Below are positions 43,980-53,649 of a DNA stretch of 64,000 nt, one piece after another. The notes beneath the pieces were generated by a model. The model had not been told where the DNA came from. It saw only the letters and a list, made by a program, of their open reading frames with translations, and did no database searches. How positions within the stretch are numbered: the stretch's first letter is position 1; every line of letters starts with the position of its first letter. This DNA is from Clostridia bacterium (GTDB taxonomy: Bacteria > Bacillota > Clostridia > Oscillospirales > CAG-272): contig JAFYLH010000016.1 in the NCBI GenBank assembly GCA_017537175.1, positions 1-64,000 on the forward strand. The letters run 5' to 3'. Made by a program: the position numbers and the translations under genes.

Positions 43980-44883
43980 TGTATCTTACCTCACATTCGA
44001 TGTGTATGCCCTTATTTTGGTATATCTTATCCTTGATGATCTGTATAAGCTCAAGAACATCACGGGCGGTAGCACCGCCTTTGTTAATAACAAAGCCTGC
44101 GTGCTTTTCTGACACCTGAGCACCGCCTACACTATATCCCTTAAGACCCGCCTCGTCGATCAAAGCCGCCGTAAAATAACCCGGATAGCGTTTGAAGGTG
44201 CTTCCGGCACTCGGATACTCAAGAGGCTGTTTTTCCTTTCTTGCACGCACATGATCCTCCATAAGCGCAAGAACACTATCGGGGTCATCTGCTTTGGTCA
44301 GTCTGAATGCCGCACCTAAAATTATCCTGTCATTGTCCATATAGGTTGAGTAACGGTAGCCTAATTTATGGTCATCGGCATACAGTCTTTCTATCTTACC
44401 TGTTTTGGGATCATAAAAGTCGCTGTACACGAGGATATCGGAAATCTGTCCCTCATAAGCACCTGCATTCATATATACCGCACCGCCGATGCTTCCCGGG
44501 ATGCCGCAGGCAAAGGCAAAGCCGTCATAGCCCTCCTTGACCGCACGCACGCTGACAGCGGTAAGCTGAACGCCTGCGTCACATATAAGAAGATCGTCCT
44601 CAAAGGAAAAGCTCTTCATCTTGGTGGTAAAAATAACAACACCTCTGAAGCCTTCATCCGAAAAAAGCACATTTGAACCGTTACCTATAACAACATACCT
44701 TATACCGTTTTTATTGACAAAATCAAGAACGGTGCAAAAGCTGTTACGGTCATGGGGAAAAAGAGCGATGTCACAAGGACCGCCGATACGAAAGGTAGTG
44801 TGATCCTTCATATCGGCATCCTTGATTATGTCAACTCTGTCACTGTATTCGCTTGTAATAAATTTGATCAGTTGATCCTTCAT
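43972..44883 (-). CDS. murB: UDP-N-acetylenolpyruvoylglucosamine reductase
   Basis: MurB reduces UDP-GlcNAc-enolpyruvate to UDP-MurNAc with FAD and NADPH. FRIGGPCDIALFP and VVIGNGSNVLFSDEGFRG bind FAD. YKGYSVGGAQVSEKHAGFVIN near the C-terminus contains the active-site residues of the short (type II) class. I take ATG 44883, six bases after GGAG; an upstream in-frame ATG would overlap the tyrS stop and lacks a site. The murB-rapZ-whiA order is typical of Firmicutes. Confidence 0.96.
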   Translation of the reverse strand: MKDQLIKFITSEYSDRVDIIKDADMKDHTTFRIGGPCDIALFPHDRNSFCTVLDFVNKNGIRYVVIGNGSNVLFSDEGFRGVVIFTTKMKSFSFEDDLLICDAGVQLTAVSVRAVKEGYDGFAFACGIPGSIGGAVYMNAGAYEGQISDILVYSDFYDPKTGKIERLYADDHKLGYRYSTYMDNDRIILGAAFRLTKADDPDSVLALMEDHVRARKEKQPLEYPSAGSTFKRYPGYFTAALIDEAGLKGYSVGGAQVSEKHAGFVINKGGATARDVLELIQIIKDKIYQNKGIHIECEVRYID

Positions 44884-44894
44884 TATTATCTCCA

Positions 44895-46118
44895 TTAAAG
44901 GGTAAAGCGGTGGAATGTCTTTTTACCCTTCTTAACTATAAGTCCGTCACCCTCAAAGTCGGATGCGGAATATTCCTTGGCAAAGTCGGTAACCTTATCG
45001 TCACCAACAGTAACACCGCCCTGCTGGATAAGGCGTCTTGCCTCGCCCTTGGAGGGGCAAAGCTTTGATACCAGCATCATATCGATAATGTTGATCTTAC
45101 CGTCAACAAAATTATCAGCGGTAAGCTCGGTCTTAGGCATATTTTCGATAGATCCGCCTGCAGAGAAGAGCGCTCTTGCCGCATCCAGAGCCTTGTTTGC
45201 TTCTTCTTCGTTATGAACAAGCTTGGTAAGCTCGTATGCAAGAACCTCCTTTGCCGCATTAAGCTGGCTGCCTTCAAGACCCTCGTACTTCTTGATCTCT
45301 TCAAGAGGAAGGAAGGTGAGCATCTTAAGACACTTGATAACATCGGCATCGCCAACATTTCTCCAGTACTGGAAGAAATCATAGGGAGAGGTCTTTTCGG
45401 GATCAAGCCAGATAGCGCCCTTTTCGGTCTTACCCATCTTCTTGCCCTCGCTGTTTGTGAGGAGCTGGAAGGTCATACCGTATGCTTCCTTACCCAGCTT
45501 ACGACGGATAAGCTCAACGCCGCCGATGATATTGGACCACTGGTCATCACCGCCGAACTCGATAGCACAGCCGTAATCCTGATACAGCTTATAGAAGTCA
45601 TAGCTCTGCATGATCATATAGTTGAATTCAAGGAATGTAAGGCCCTTTTCCATTCTGGACTTATAGCACTCTGCAGAAAGCATTCTGTTAACGCTGAAGT
45701 GAGGACCGATATCGCGGAGGAAATCAACATAGTTTAAGTCGAGCAGCCAATCACCGTTGTTTACAAACAGAGCCTTATCATCAGATGTGTCAATGAACTT
45801 TGCCATCTGCTTTTTAAAGCACTCAATGTTATGAGCGATAGTTTCCTTGGTAAGCATCTTACGCATATCGGTCTTGCCGGAGGGGTCACCTATCATACCT
45901 GTACCGCCGCCGAAAAGTGCGATAGGTCTGTGACCTGCGCGCTGCATATGAGCCATGATCTTCATCTGCATAAAGTGACCTACATGAAGGCTGTCTGCAG
46001 TGGGGTCAAAGCCTATATAGAATGTTACCTTTTCATTTTCAAGAAGCTTTGCAATAGCCTCCTCGTTCGTGGACTGAGCTAAGAGTCCTCTTTCTTTAAA
46101 TTCCTGATAAACGTTCAT
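44895..46118 (-). CDS. tyrS: Tyrosyl-tRNA synthetase
   Basis: TyrS charges tRNA-Tyr. The class I HIGH motif appears as HVGH (45-48), and KMSKS as KMGKT (227-231), a variant typical of this enzyme. [13 protein letters not shown] and [10 protein letters not shown] are tyrosine-binding signatures. The C-terminal S4-like domain ([16 protein letters not shown]) binds the anticodon arm. Length 407 is standard. No T-box leader fits in the 15-bp gap to recN, so it lacks the usual tRNA-sensing control and is expressed with the repair genes upstream. Confidence 0.97.
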   Translation of the reverse strand: MNVYQEFKERGLLAQSTNEEAIAKLLENEKVTFYIGFDPTADSLHVGHFMQMKIMAHMQRAGHRPIALFGGGTGMIGDPSGKTDMRKMLTKETIAHNIECFKKQMAKFIDTSDDKALFVNNGDWLLDLNYVDFLRDIGPHFSVNRMLSAECYKSRMEKGLTFLEFNYMIMQSYDFYKLYQDYGCAIEFGGDDQWSNIIGGVELIRRKLGKEAYGMTFQLLTNSEGKKMGKTEKGAIWLDPEKTSPYDFFQYWRNVGDADVIKCLKMLTFLPLEEIKKYEGLEGSQLNAAKEVLAYELTKLVHNEEEANKALDAARALFSAGGSIENMPKTELTADNFVDGKINIIDMMLVSKLCPSKGEARRLIQQGGVTVGDDKVTDFAKEYSASDFEGDGLIVKKGKKTFHRFTL

Positions 46119-46133
46119 TTTTTATATGTCCTT

Positions 46134-47807
46134 TCAATTATTTGCTTGATTTATCAATTCTTTTGCACTTGACAAAAGCTTATCTGTTATTTCGGATCCG
46201 CCCATAATACGGGCGATCTCATAAACCCTTTCTTCATCATCAAGGGGTCTGACAGTTGTTTCTACCCTGTCGCCTACCAGCTTCTTTTCAATGAAAAGAT
46301 GACTGTCTGATGCCGATGCCACCTGTGCCGAATGGGTAACACACAGAACCTGTGCATAGCCGCCGCTTTGCTTGAGCTTAAATCCAAGCTTTTGGGCGGT
46401 CTTGCCGGAAATACCCGTATCTATTTCATCATAGATAAGCGTCTGTGTTCCCTCTTTCTTGGCAAAAACGGTTTTCATAGCCAGCATTATTCTTGCAAGC
46501 TCGCCGCCCGATGCGATTTTTGACAGGGGCTTAGGTGCCTCACCGGGATTGGTGGAAATAAGAAACTGCACATCGTCACAGCCGCAGGAATTAAGCTCGC
46601 ATTGCCTGATGTCAACATTAAAGCCGACCTTATCCATATCAAGATACTTAAGCTCTGCCATGATCTCCTCACAAAGCCTTGTTGCACCCGATTTTCTTAT
46701 ATTACTCAAATCTTCGGCAAGCTTTTGTGCCTGTGCGGTAAGTGAAATTATCTGCTTTTGATATTCGGCAGTCTGAATTTCGCTTAATTCAATAGAATCA
46801 AGAGCCTTGGCGGTTTTGTCGCGATAATCAAGTATCTCGTCAATGCTCTTTCCGTATTTGCGCTTGAGACGGTTTATGGTATAAAGCCTTCCCTCTATAA
46901 CATCAAGTGCGGCATCGGGATTCTCGATCTCAGCATCCCGCATATCATAATAGGTCTCGGCTATATCGGTAAGCTCGCTTAAAATCTCCTCAAGTCTGTC
47001 TATATATTCTTCGCCTTTGGGGTATATGTCCGAAAGCTCGGTGATAGATTTTTTTGCCATTTCTATAAGCTGGCAGGCACTTGTACCCTTGCTGTTATGG
47101 TAAAGAGCCCTGTATATAACGCTTACATTTTTTGAAATACGCTCAAGATTTTTGATCTTAAGCTTTCTTGATTCAAGCTCCTCCTCCTCGCCCCGCTTGA
47201 GCTTTGCGGAATCGATATCGTCGAGCTGATACTTATACAGATCTATCATTCTCTGCTTTTCGGCATCATCCATATTAAGGGATGCAAGTGCCTTTTGCGC
47301 TTCACAGAGCTTTTGGTAAACCGATAAATATTCACTTATATCAATGCGCTGAGCCAGATATGCATCCAGCAGACCCAAATGCTGAGAATCATCCAGTAGA
47401 GTCTGATTGTCATGCTGTCCGTGTATGTTGATGAGATATTTGAGCACCTCGCGAAGAAGCGAGGCAGGAACCACACGGGAATTAAGTCTGGCCTTTGATC
47501 TTCCGTCTGCGTATATATCACGCTGAACAAAAATACCGCCGTCCTCGTCACATTCTACACCCAGGTCGTTGATATATTTTTTATTTTGCTCGGATATGTC
47601 GGAGAAGTATGCGGAGACCATTGCGTGATCCTCGCCCGATCGGACAAGCTCGCGTGCGCTTCTTGCTCCGGTCAGAAGCGAAATAGAGTCAATGATCATC
47701 GATTTACCCGCTCCCGTCTCACCTGTCAGGGCATTAAAGCCGGGGCTGAACTCGATATCACAGCTCTTTATGACAGCAATATTATTTATATGAAGTGCTG
47801 ACAGCAT
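46134..47807 (-). CDS. recN: DNA repair protein RecN
   Basis: RecN is an SMC-like ATPase acting early in double-strand-break repair. The Walker A motif is GETGAGKSM near residue 30. A coiled-coil region of about 300 residues follows. The C-terminal ABC signature KIASGGELARIMLAM and Walker B TLIYDEIDTGISG close the ATPase. The 557-residue length is normal. It follows argR by nine bases, the order found in Bacillus. Confidence 0.96.
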   Translation of the reverse strand: MLSALHINNIAVIKSCDIEFSPGFNALTGETGAGKSMIIDSISLLTGARSARELVRSGEDHAMVSAYFSDISEQNKKYINDLGVECDEDGGIFVQRDIYADGRSKARLNSRVVPASLLREVLKYLINIHGQHDNQTLLDDSQHLGLLDAYLAQRIDISEYLSVYQKLCEAQKALASLNMDDAEKQRMIDLYKYQLDDIDSAKLKRGEEEELESRKLKIKNLERISKNVSVIYRALYHNSKGTSACQLIEMAKKSITELSDIYPKGEEYIDRLEEILSELTDIAETYYDMRDAEIENPDAALDVIEGRLYTINRLKRKYGKSIDEILDYRDKTAKALDSIELSEIQTAEYQKQIISLTAQAQKLAEDLSNIRKSGATRLCEEIMAELKYLDMDKVGFNVDIRQCELNSCGCDDVQFLISTNPGEAPKPLSKIASGGELARIMLAMKTVFAKKEGTQTLIYDEIDTGISGKTAQKLGFKLKQSGGYAQVLCVTHSAQVASASDSHLFIEKKLVGDRVETTVRPLDDEERVYEIARIMGGSEITDKLLSSAKELINQANN

Positions 47808-47816
47808 AATTTCTCC

Positions 47817-48272
47817 CTATTTTATATTAAGTATATTTTTAAAGTTTCGGGTATATTCCTCGGCCTTCTCGGGAGTACGCATAACAATAAAAATAGTATC
47901 ATCACCTGCAATACTTCCCACTATTTCGTTCCAACCCAGAGCATCTATAGCTGCTGCCGCCGCCTGTGCCATACCCGAAAGGGTCTTTAGCACTATCATA
48001 TTGCAGGCACATTCAACACTTGTTATGGTCTCGCGGACAATATACTGATACTTGGTTGAATATATCTGAGAGTCATGGGTGGGCACTGCATACTTATATG
48101 CGTTATGCCCTGCCGCAACCTTGGTAAGCTTAAGCTCTCTGATATCGCGGGATATTGTAGCCTGTGTTACATCATAGCCGCGATCCTTAAGCTTTTCTAT
48201 AAGCTCGTCCTGTGTTTCAATGTTATATGAATTTACGATCTTTATTATTTCGTTATGTCTTTTATATTTCAT
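47817..48272 (-). CDS. argR: Arginine repressor ArgR/AhrC
   Basis: An arginine-responsive winged-helix repressor that works as a hexamer. The N-terminal DNA-binding domain has RGYDVTQATISRDIRELKLTKV, and the C-terminal arginine-binding part has GSIAGDDTIFIVMRTPEKA. ATG 48272 is chosen because AGGGGTT precedes it and gives MKYKRHNEII, a normal start; an upstream in-frame start would overlap nadK. The nadK-argR-recN order is conserved in Firmicutes. Confidence 0.95.
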   Translation of the reverse strand: MKYKRHNEIIKIVNSYNIETQDELIEKLKDRGYDVTQATISRDIRELKLTKVAAGHNAYKYAVPTHDSQIYSTKYQYIVRETITSVECACNMIVLKTLSGMAQAAAAAIDALGWNEIVGSIAGDDTIFIVMRTPEKAEEYTRNFKNILNIK

Positions 48273-48280
48273 TTTAACCC

Positions 48281-49075
48281 CTAATTCATTTTTTTGCTTA
48301 AGGTACGGTAAAAGCACTCATCCTTAATGCGGACAAGCTTGGTAAATGTATCACTGCGTTTAATAATGACCGACTCTGAGTTCTTTATCTCAAGGTTATC
48401 ACCGCCGTCAACGGTTATAAACATCGGTATATCACGCTCGGTTTCGTTTTTTATCATCAGCTCATTTTTACCCGAAAGTATAACAGGTCGGCAATTGAGC
48501 GAATGAGCACAGACGGGAGTTGCAATAAGACACTCAACACCCGGGTCAACCACAGGTCCGCCTGCCGCCATAGAATAGGCCGTAGAGCCTGTAGGGGTAG
48601 CGATTATAATACCGTCTGCATTATATCTTGTAAGGTACTGACCGTTACTGTACAGCGAAAAGCTGACCAACTTGGAAACTCTGCCGTTGGAAAGAACTGC
48701 ATCATTTAAAGCAATATACTCGGAGCCATCAGGTGTTTTGACCGAAAGCATCATCCGTTCTTCAATATGAAAATTACCGCTGAAGAAGCTGTCTATAAGA
48801 TGAAGCTCATCCTTTTCAAGCTCCGCCATATATCCGATCCTGCCAAGGTTTACCGACAGTATGGGGATACCAAGCCTTGCAGCTCTGTGACTGGCTCTCA
48901 TAATAGAACCGTCACCACCCAGCACTATATACAGATCTGCTTCCGCTGAGGCGGTAGCTCCGTCATCAAGGCAGATCGAATAACTGCACTCATAATTATC
49001 CAAAAGTGCTGTAAGCTTATTTGTATATATAAAATCCTTATCCTTTTGTTTATTTGGAATTACAACTATCCTCAT
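48281..49075 (-). CDS. nadK: NAD kinase
   Basis: NadK phosphorylates NAD to NADP with ATP or polyphosphate. GGDGSIMRA and NADGIIIATPTGSTAYSMAAGGP are the substrate-binding motifs. The 264-residue length is standard. It starts within the tlyA 3' end (overlap of 26 bases) and ends eight bases before argR. Confidence 0.97.
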   Translation of the reverse strand: MRIVVIPNKQKDKDFIYTNKLTALLDNYECSYSICLDDGATASAEADLYIVLGGDGSIMRASHRAARLGIPILSVNLGRIGYMAELEKDELHLIDSFFSGNFHIEERMMLSVKTPDGSEYIALNDAVLSNGRVSKLVSFSLYSNGQYLTRYNADGIIIATPTGSTAYSMAAGGPVVDPGVECLIATPVCAHSLNCRPVILSGKNELMIKNETERDIPMFITVDGGDNLEIKNSESVIIKRSDTFTKLVRIKDECFYRTLSKKMN

Positions 49076-49790
49076 AACGAAAATATCCTATATATTCTGT
49101 ATTACCGTCTCCGCCCTTTATGGGAGATGTCATTATATCGATATACCTGAAGCCGCAGGCCTCTGCGGAGGCGATAACATTTTCAATGGCTGCTTTTACA
49201 GCCTTTTCATTTTTAACTATGCCGTTTTTACCTATATTGGCTCTACCCACCTCAAACTGAGGCTTGATAAGAGTAATAAGATATGCACCATTGCCAAGCA
49301 CCGAGGTAAGAGCAGAGTGAATAAGTGTCTGGGAAATGAATGATACATCCATAACGCAAAGACCTATTTCTTCAGGAATTATTTCCCGGGAAATCTCTCT
49401 TGCGTTGCAACCTTCGATAGATATGACCCTTGTATCCTCCGACAGCCTTTTATCAAGCTGTCCGTGGCCGCAATCTACTGCATAGACCCTTACCGCACCC
49501 TCCTGTAAAAGACAATCGGTAAAGCCCCCTGTAGATGCACCTATATCAAGACATATCATATCGGCAACCAAAGGAGCAAATCTGTCAAGTGCGCCCTTAA
49601 GCTTAAGACCTCCGCGGCTGACATAGGGCATTACCTCGCCTCTGATCTCGATTACGGCGTCAACAAGGTCTCGGGAGGCCTTGGTGATCAAAGCACCGTC
49701 AGCATAAACGATCCCCTCTGATATCATATCCTGAGCCTTTTTACGGCTTTGTGCTATTCCCTTTTCAACAAGGTAGATATCGGCTCTCAT
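49050..49790 (-). CDS. TlyA family rRNA 2'-O-methyltransferase
   Basis: The N-terminus has an S4 RNA-binding domain (RADIYLVEKGIAQSRKKAQDM), followed by an FtsJ-type methyltransferase with SAM motif LDIGASTGGFTDCLLQ. Members methylate rRNA, as in mycobacteria, where loss gives capreomycin resistance; some were named haemolysin. The 246-residue length is normal. It overlaps ispA by four bases and nadK by 26. Confidence 0.92.
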   Translation of the reverse strand: MRADIYLVEKGIAQSRKKAQDMISEGIVYADGALITKASRDLVDAVIEIRGEVMPYVSRGGLKLKGALDRFAPLVADMICLDIGASTGGFTDCLLQEGAVRVYAVDCGHGQLDKRLSEDTRVISIEGCNAREISREIIPEEIGLCVMDVSFISQTLIHSALTSVLGNGAYLITLIKPQFEVGRANIGKNGIVKNEKAVKAAIENVIASAEACGFRYIDIMTSPIKGGDGNTEYIGYFRYEDSCNSK

Positions 49791-50674
49791 TTGTTACGGG
49801 TCAAAAGGTAATCGGCAAAATCACAAAGGATCTCGCTTCCGGGATAAGAAGCTATGGCTTCCTTCGCCTCCTCGGTAAGCTTTGCAGCCTCCTTGTAAGC
49901 CTCTTCGACACTCATAAATGTAAGGAATGTGGTCTTGTTCTGTTCCTCGTCACTGCCAATAGGCTTTCCGAATATAGCCTCGTCGCCTGTTTTGTCAAGA
50001 ATATCATCAACGATCTGGAATGCAAGTCCGATACAGGAAGCATACTTGTCGGCTGCCGTAAGCTTCTCGGGATCACATTTATCCTGTGCGGCAATACAGC
50101 CGAGCTGTGATGCACATCTGATAAGACAGCCTGTTTTTCTTGCGTGGAGATATTTTAAAGTATCGAGATCAATATCCTTACCCTCGGAAAGCAGGTCGAT
50201 CTGCTGTCCGCCAACCATACCCATAGGGCCAGCCATATATGCAAGGAGATTTACGGCCTTAACGATATTGTCGGCACTTACATACCGATTGGAGGATGCT
50301 ATCTCAAATGCATATGTAAGAAGCGAATCACCGCAAAGAAGTGCGTTTGCTTCTCCGAATTTGACATGATTGGTAGGCTTGCCGCGTCTTAAGGTATCGT
50401 TGTCCATACAGGGCAGATCGTCGTGAACCAATGAATAAGAATGGATACACTCGATAGCGGTAGCAAAAGGAAGCACCGCATTGTCATCACCGCCCCAGAG
50501 ACGGCAGAACTCTATAGCCAAAAAGGGTCTTACCCTCTTACCGCCGTCAAGAACACCGTATCTCATTGCATCAAAGAGCACGGGGTATTTATCATCATCT
50601 ATAGAAAAATATCTTTCAAGGGTGCGCTCCATAAGAGCCGCATCATCGTTTATCATTACTTTAAGCTCAGCCAT
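49787..50674 (-). CDS. ispA: Polyprenyl synthetase (farnesyl diphosphate synthase)
   Basis: This enzyme condenses IPP with DMAPP and GPP to make farnesyl diphosphate, the substrate of UppS at 10235-10960. The first aspartate-rich motif is LVHDDLPCMDND and the second FQIVDDILDKTGD. GGKRVRPFL at the N-terminus binds IPP. The 295-residue size fits the IspA class. Position after xseB is conserved in Firmicutes. Confidence 0.95.
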   Translation of the reverse strand: MAELKVMINDDAALMERTLERYFSIDDDKYPVLFDAMRYGVLDGGKRVRPFLAIEFCRLWGGDDNAVLPFATAIECIHSYSLVHDDLPCMDNDTLRRGKPTNHVKFGEANALLCGDSLLTYAFEIASSNRYVSADNIVKAVNLLAYMAGPMGMVGGQQIDLLSEGKDIDLDTLKYLHARKTGCLIRCASQLGCIAAQDKCDPEKLTAADKYASCIGLAFQIVDDILDKTGDEAIFGKPIGSDEEQNKTTFLTFMSVEEAYKEAAKLTEEAKEAIASYPGSEILCDFADYLLTRNK

Positions 50675-50870
50675 TTGTCTGCTCCTTTGTTAATACAGTA
50701 ATTCTCATCTGCGCTTCATCAAGCTCCTTTGTGCAGCTGCGCACAAGTGCGGTGCCCTCCTCAAACAGAGCCAACGATTTATCAAGATCTGCATCCGATG
50801 ACTCAAGCATACGGACTATTTCCTCAAGCCGTTTGAGATTTTGTTCAAAGGTCTGCTTATTTTCAGACAT
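50667..50870 (-). CDS. xseB: Exodeoxyribonuclease VII small subunit
   Basis: A small all-helical subunit that works with XseA to digest single-stranded DNA. FEQNLKRLEEIVRMLES and LDKSLALFEEGTALV are conserved. I choose ATG 50870 after AGGAG, giving a 67-residue protein of usual size. An earlier in-frame ATG at 50924 would run into xseA and is not supported. It overlaps ispA by eight bases. Confidence 0.95.
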   Translation of the reverse strand: MSENKQTFEQNLKRLEEIVRMLESSDADLDKSLALFEEGTALVRSCTKELDEAQMRITVLTKEQTNG

Positions 50871-50871
50871 T

Positions 50872-52155
50872 TTATTTCTCCTTTGTTTCCAAAGCTTCGG
50901 CAACAATAATGCCGTCGCTGACATTTAAATTCAACTTATCTCCGACAGAAATGTCGGCAACCGATTTCACAAGAGCTCCGTCACCGTCAAACACCGCACT
51001 GTATCCTCTTGATATTACAGACATTGGGTTCAGGACTTCAAGCTTGGCGGTCAGTCTTACATAGCTTGTTTTACTTCGTTCATAAACAAAGCGCATATCG
51101 TTATTCAGGGATAATTCTATGCTTGAAAGAGAGTTTTGCCTTTTAGCAATAGCTTGCTGCATTGTAAGGTAGAGCTTTTCTCTGAGATATTCGGTATGGA
51201 TGCGCTTATCCTCCACCAGATTGATAGGTGATTGCAGAAGCCTGTGCTTAGCGCATCTTTCTACCTTAAGTCTGCGGGCAGAAATACTGAGATTTAATGA
51301 ATTTTCCATCTTTTTGACAACATTGCCAAGCTGTCGTTTAAGATCATCTGCCGACGGAACAGCAAGCTCTGCCGCCGCAGAGGGGGTAGGCGCTCTGAGG
51401 TCGCTTACAAAATCACAGATGGTAAAATCGGTTTCGTGTCCCACCGCTGAAATAACAGGTATGGGACAGTTATATATCCGCTGTGCAAGTATTTCGGAAT
51501 TAAAAGACCACAGATCCTCTATAGAACCGCCGCCACGGCCGATTATTATAACATCGGCGCATCTGTTAAGAGAAAAATAATCAATACCTCTGCAAAGATC
51601 CTCCTCTGCTCCCTTACCCTGTACAAGGCTGGGATAAAGGATCATTTGGGCAATCGGGTACCTGCGGGATATGACATTTTTTATATCCTGAATTGCCGCA
51701 CCTGTTTCTGATGTAATAACACCTATACTGCGGGGATATTTTGGGATAGGCTTTTTATGTGCCGGGTCAAAGAACCCCTTTTGCGCAAGCTTTTGCTTTG
51801 TTTGCTCGTACTTAAGGTACAGATCTCCTATGCCGTCAGCCTCAAGCTTATCCACATAAAAGATAAACTGTCCGTCACGGACAAACAGAGAGGCTCTGCC
51901 GTGAGCCGTAACCTTCATTCCGTCCTGCGGTTTAAAGGCAAGCTTTACCGCATAGGAGGAAAACATAACGCATCTTACCTGCGCTTCCTCATCCTTAAGA
52001 GAAAAATACAGGTGTCCGCTTTTATAATGGTTTGTAAAATTGGATATCTCACCGCGGATATTTACCGATGTAAGATATGAGCTGCCCTCAACTATTCGCT
52101 TGACAAAATCGTTAAGAGCCTTTATGCTCAGAACTGTATTATCCGAAAAATTCAT
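50872..52155 (-). CDS. xseA: Exodeoxyribonuclease VII large subunit
   Basis: The catalytic subunit of ExoVII. The N-terminal OB-fold has VNIRGEISNFTNHYKSGHLYF. The core shows SIGVITSETGAAIQDIKNVI and IIGRGGGSIEDLWSFN, both conserved. The C-terminal coiled coil follows. The 427 residues are normal. The xseA-xseB-ispA block is conserved in Firmicutes and here follows the M22-like gene. Confidence 0.96.
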   Translation of the reverse strand: MNFSDNTVLSIKALNDFVKRIVEGSSYLTSVNIRGEISNFTNHYKSGHLYFSLKDEEAQVRCVMFSSYAVKLAFKPQDGMKVTAHGRASLFVRDGQFIFYVDKLEADGIGDLYLKYEQTKQKLAQKGFFDPAHKKPIPKYPRSIGVITSETGAAIQDIKNVISRRYPIAQMILYPSLVQGKGAEEDLCRGIDYFSLNRCADVIIIGRGGGSIEDLWSFNSEILAQRIYNCPIPVISAVGHETDFTICDFVSDLRAPTPSAAAELAVPSADDLKRQLGNVVKKMENSLNLSISARRLKVERCAKHRLLQSPINLVEDKRIHTEYLREKLYLTMQQAIAKRQNSLSSIELSLNNDMRFVYERSKTSYVRLTAKLEVLNPMSVISRGYSAVFDGDGALVKSVADISVGDKLNLNVSDGIIVAEALETKEK

Positions 52156-53060
52156 TAGTTTAGTTCATCATAGGCAAGCAGAGCTGTACCTGCTGCATTA
52201 TCGGATGAAAAAGCAGGCTCTGCAAAATATGCACCGTACTTTTTCTCAAAGTGATCCTTGATCCGCTTATTACTCATTACACCGCCGGAATATACCAAGG
52301 GAAGGTCTCCGAAATCGGATATAAGATTCTCGGTCATCTTATCCAGGGTACGAAGAACAAAATCGATGGTAAAAGCAGCTACATTTTCCTTTGGTTCCCC
52401 GTTTTTATACAGCTTTGCAGCCATATTTTCAAGCCCTGACATATTACAGCTATATCCGTTAACGCTAATTTTGGCTGATTTAAATGTTCCGTTTTCGGCA
52501 AGCCTTTCAAGCTGAGCACCGCAAGGAAACTTTAGTCCTAACATAACGCCCACACGGTCGATAGCCTGTCCTGCCGTCAGATCATTTGTACCGCCGATAA
52601 GCTCTATATTACCGTTTTTGACATGTAAGACCTCTGTTGTACCGCCAGACAAATGAAAGGCAAGGTATTCCTTACCCAACAGATGCTCGGCATGTGCGGA
52701 ATAAAGTGCCGCCCGAATATGTCCTCTCTGGTGTGAAAAGGCATAACAGGGTATATCAAGCAATGCCGCAAGAGATTCGGCATATGCCTTACCGCACAAA
52801 AAGCAAGGCATATATGAGCCTTGGTTATCTCTTGGGTATGCACTGTAGCCGATAGTACAAATATCGGCCTTGCCAAGCATTTTTGCAACCTCGGGCAGGT
52901 TTACGGTGTGAGCAAAAACAGCATCGCTCTGTCTGAGTCCCCGCTCGCCCTCCTTGACAGGCAGGAGCATCTTTTGATTGGAAATGATCTCTCCATCCTT
53001 GGTGCACAGCGCCATAGAGGTTGTATAATTACTTGTATCTATTCCGAGAATATAGCTCAT
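52155..53060 (-). CDS. M22/Kae1-like protein (TsaD paralogue)
   Basis: A 301-residue member of the ASKHA fold related to TsaD. The N-terminus ILGIDTSNYTTSMALC is the phosphate 1 motif. HQRGH matches the HxxxH metal site of TsaD. HLSGGTTEV is the second phosphate motif. It is shorter than TsaD (about 340) and lies next to nusB, where Clostridia carry this TsaD-like paralogue. The true tsaD (t6A) gene would be elsewhere, so the biochemical role is unknown. Confidence 0.82.
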   Translation of the reverse strand: MSYILGIDTSNYTTSMALCTKDGEIISNQKMLLPVKEGERGLRQSDAVFAHTVNLPEVAKMLGKADICTIGYSAYPRDNQGSYMPCFLCGKAYAESLAALLDIPCYAFSHQRGHIRAALYSAHAEHLLGKEYLAFHLSGGTTEVLHVKNGNIELIGGTNDLTAGQAIDRVGVMLGLKFPCGAQLERLAENGTFKSAKISVNGYSCNMSGLENMAAKLYKNGEPKENVAAFTIDFVLRTLDKMTENLISDFGDLPLVYSGGVMSNKRIKDHFEKKYGAYFAEPAFSSDNAAGTALLAYDELN

Positions 53061-53467
53061 TTATCCTTTAATCCCTTGTTTGCTGCAACGGTATTAAGAA
53101 CCCCGTTTACAAACTTAGGTGCTTTTTCGTCATCGTATTTTTTTGCAAGCTCAACAGCCTCGTTGATGGAAACAGCAAAGGGTACATCACTCATATTGAG
53201 CATCTCATAGACCGAAATACGCATAATGTTGATAACTACCTTTGAAAGTCTGGAAAGCTTCCAGCCCTTGGCGGTAGCCGCAATCTCTGCATCAAGAGCA
53301 TCCTTGGTATCAAGAACACCGAAAAATACCGTCTTTAAGTATTCATCGTCCTCATATCCGCCTATCTCAAGAGCGCTTGTATAGAACTCAGAAAAATCCT
53401 CATCGTTTTTAAAATCTGCTTCAAACAGCATAATAAATGCCGCTTCTCTGTAACCGCGTCTGTCCAT
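53057..53467 (-). CDS. nusB: Transcription antitermination protein NusB
   Basis: NusB binds boxA RNA with NusE (S10) in rRNA antitermination. The 136-residue helical fold shows FKNDEDFSEFYTSAL and a conserved end SINEAVELAKKYDDEKAPKFVNGVL. It is the first gene of the operon, driven by the promoter at 53505-53533, and overlaps the M22-like gene by four bases. Confidence 0.95.
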   Translation of the reverse strand: MDRRGYREAAFIMLFEADFKNDEDFSEFYTSALEIGGYEDDEYLKTVFFGVLDTKDALDAEIAATAKGWKLSRLSKVVINIMRISVYEMLNMSDVPFAVSINEAVELAKKYDDEKAPKFVNGVLNTVAANKGLKDK

Positions 53468-53504
53468 TTGTTTTCCTTTCGGATTATATAATTATAGATA
53501 TTAT

Positions 53505-53533
53505 ATTGTATAATAAAAATAACAAAATGTCAA
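53505..53533 (-). promoter_or_regulatory. Sigma-A-type promoter of the nusB-dnaE operon
   Basis: TTGACA (53528-53533) and TACAAT (53505-53510) with 17 bases between on the minus strand, about 38 bases before nusB. The same-strand genes downstream are joined by overlaps or gaps below 20 bases for 14 kb, so this promoter can serve 14 genes down to dnaE. Confidence 0.85.
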
Positions 53534-53649
53534 CATATTTATACAGTATATACTGAATATTATGTATATTAATAAAAATTTATAAAATCTTAATACAATT
53601 TTCCCCGATTGTGTTATAATGGAGAAAACATAATCAAAGGATCATAACA

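Noticed and set aside
52155..53060. Genuine tsaD (t6A synthesis)
   Set aside because: The protein is shorter than TsaD and lies in the nusB-xseA position typical of the paralogue; tsaB/tsaE are not nearby.
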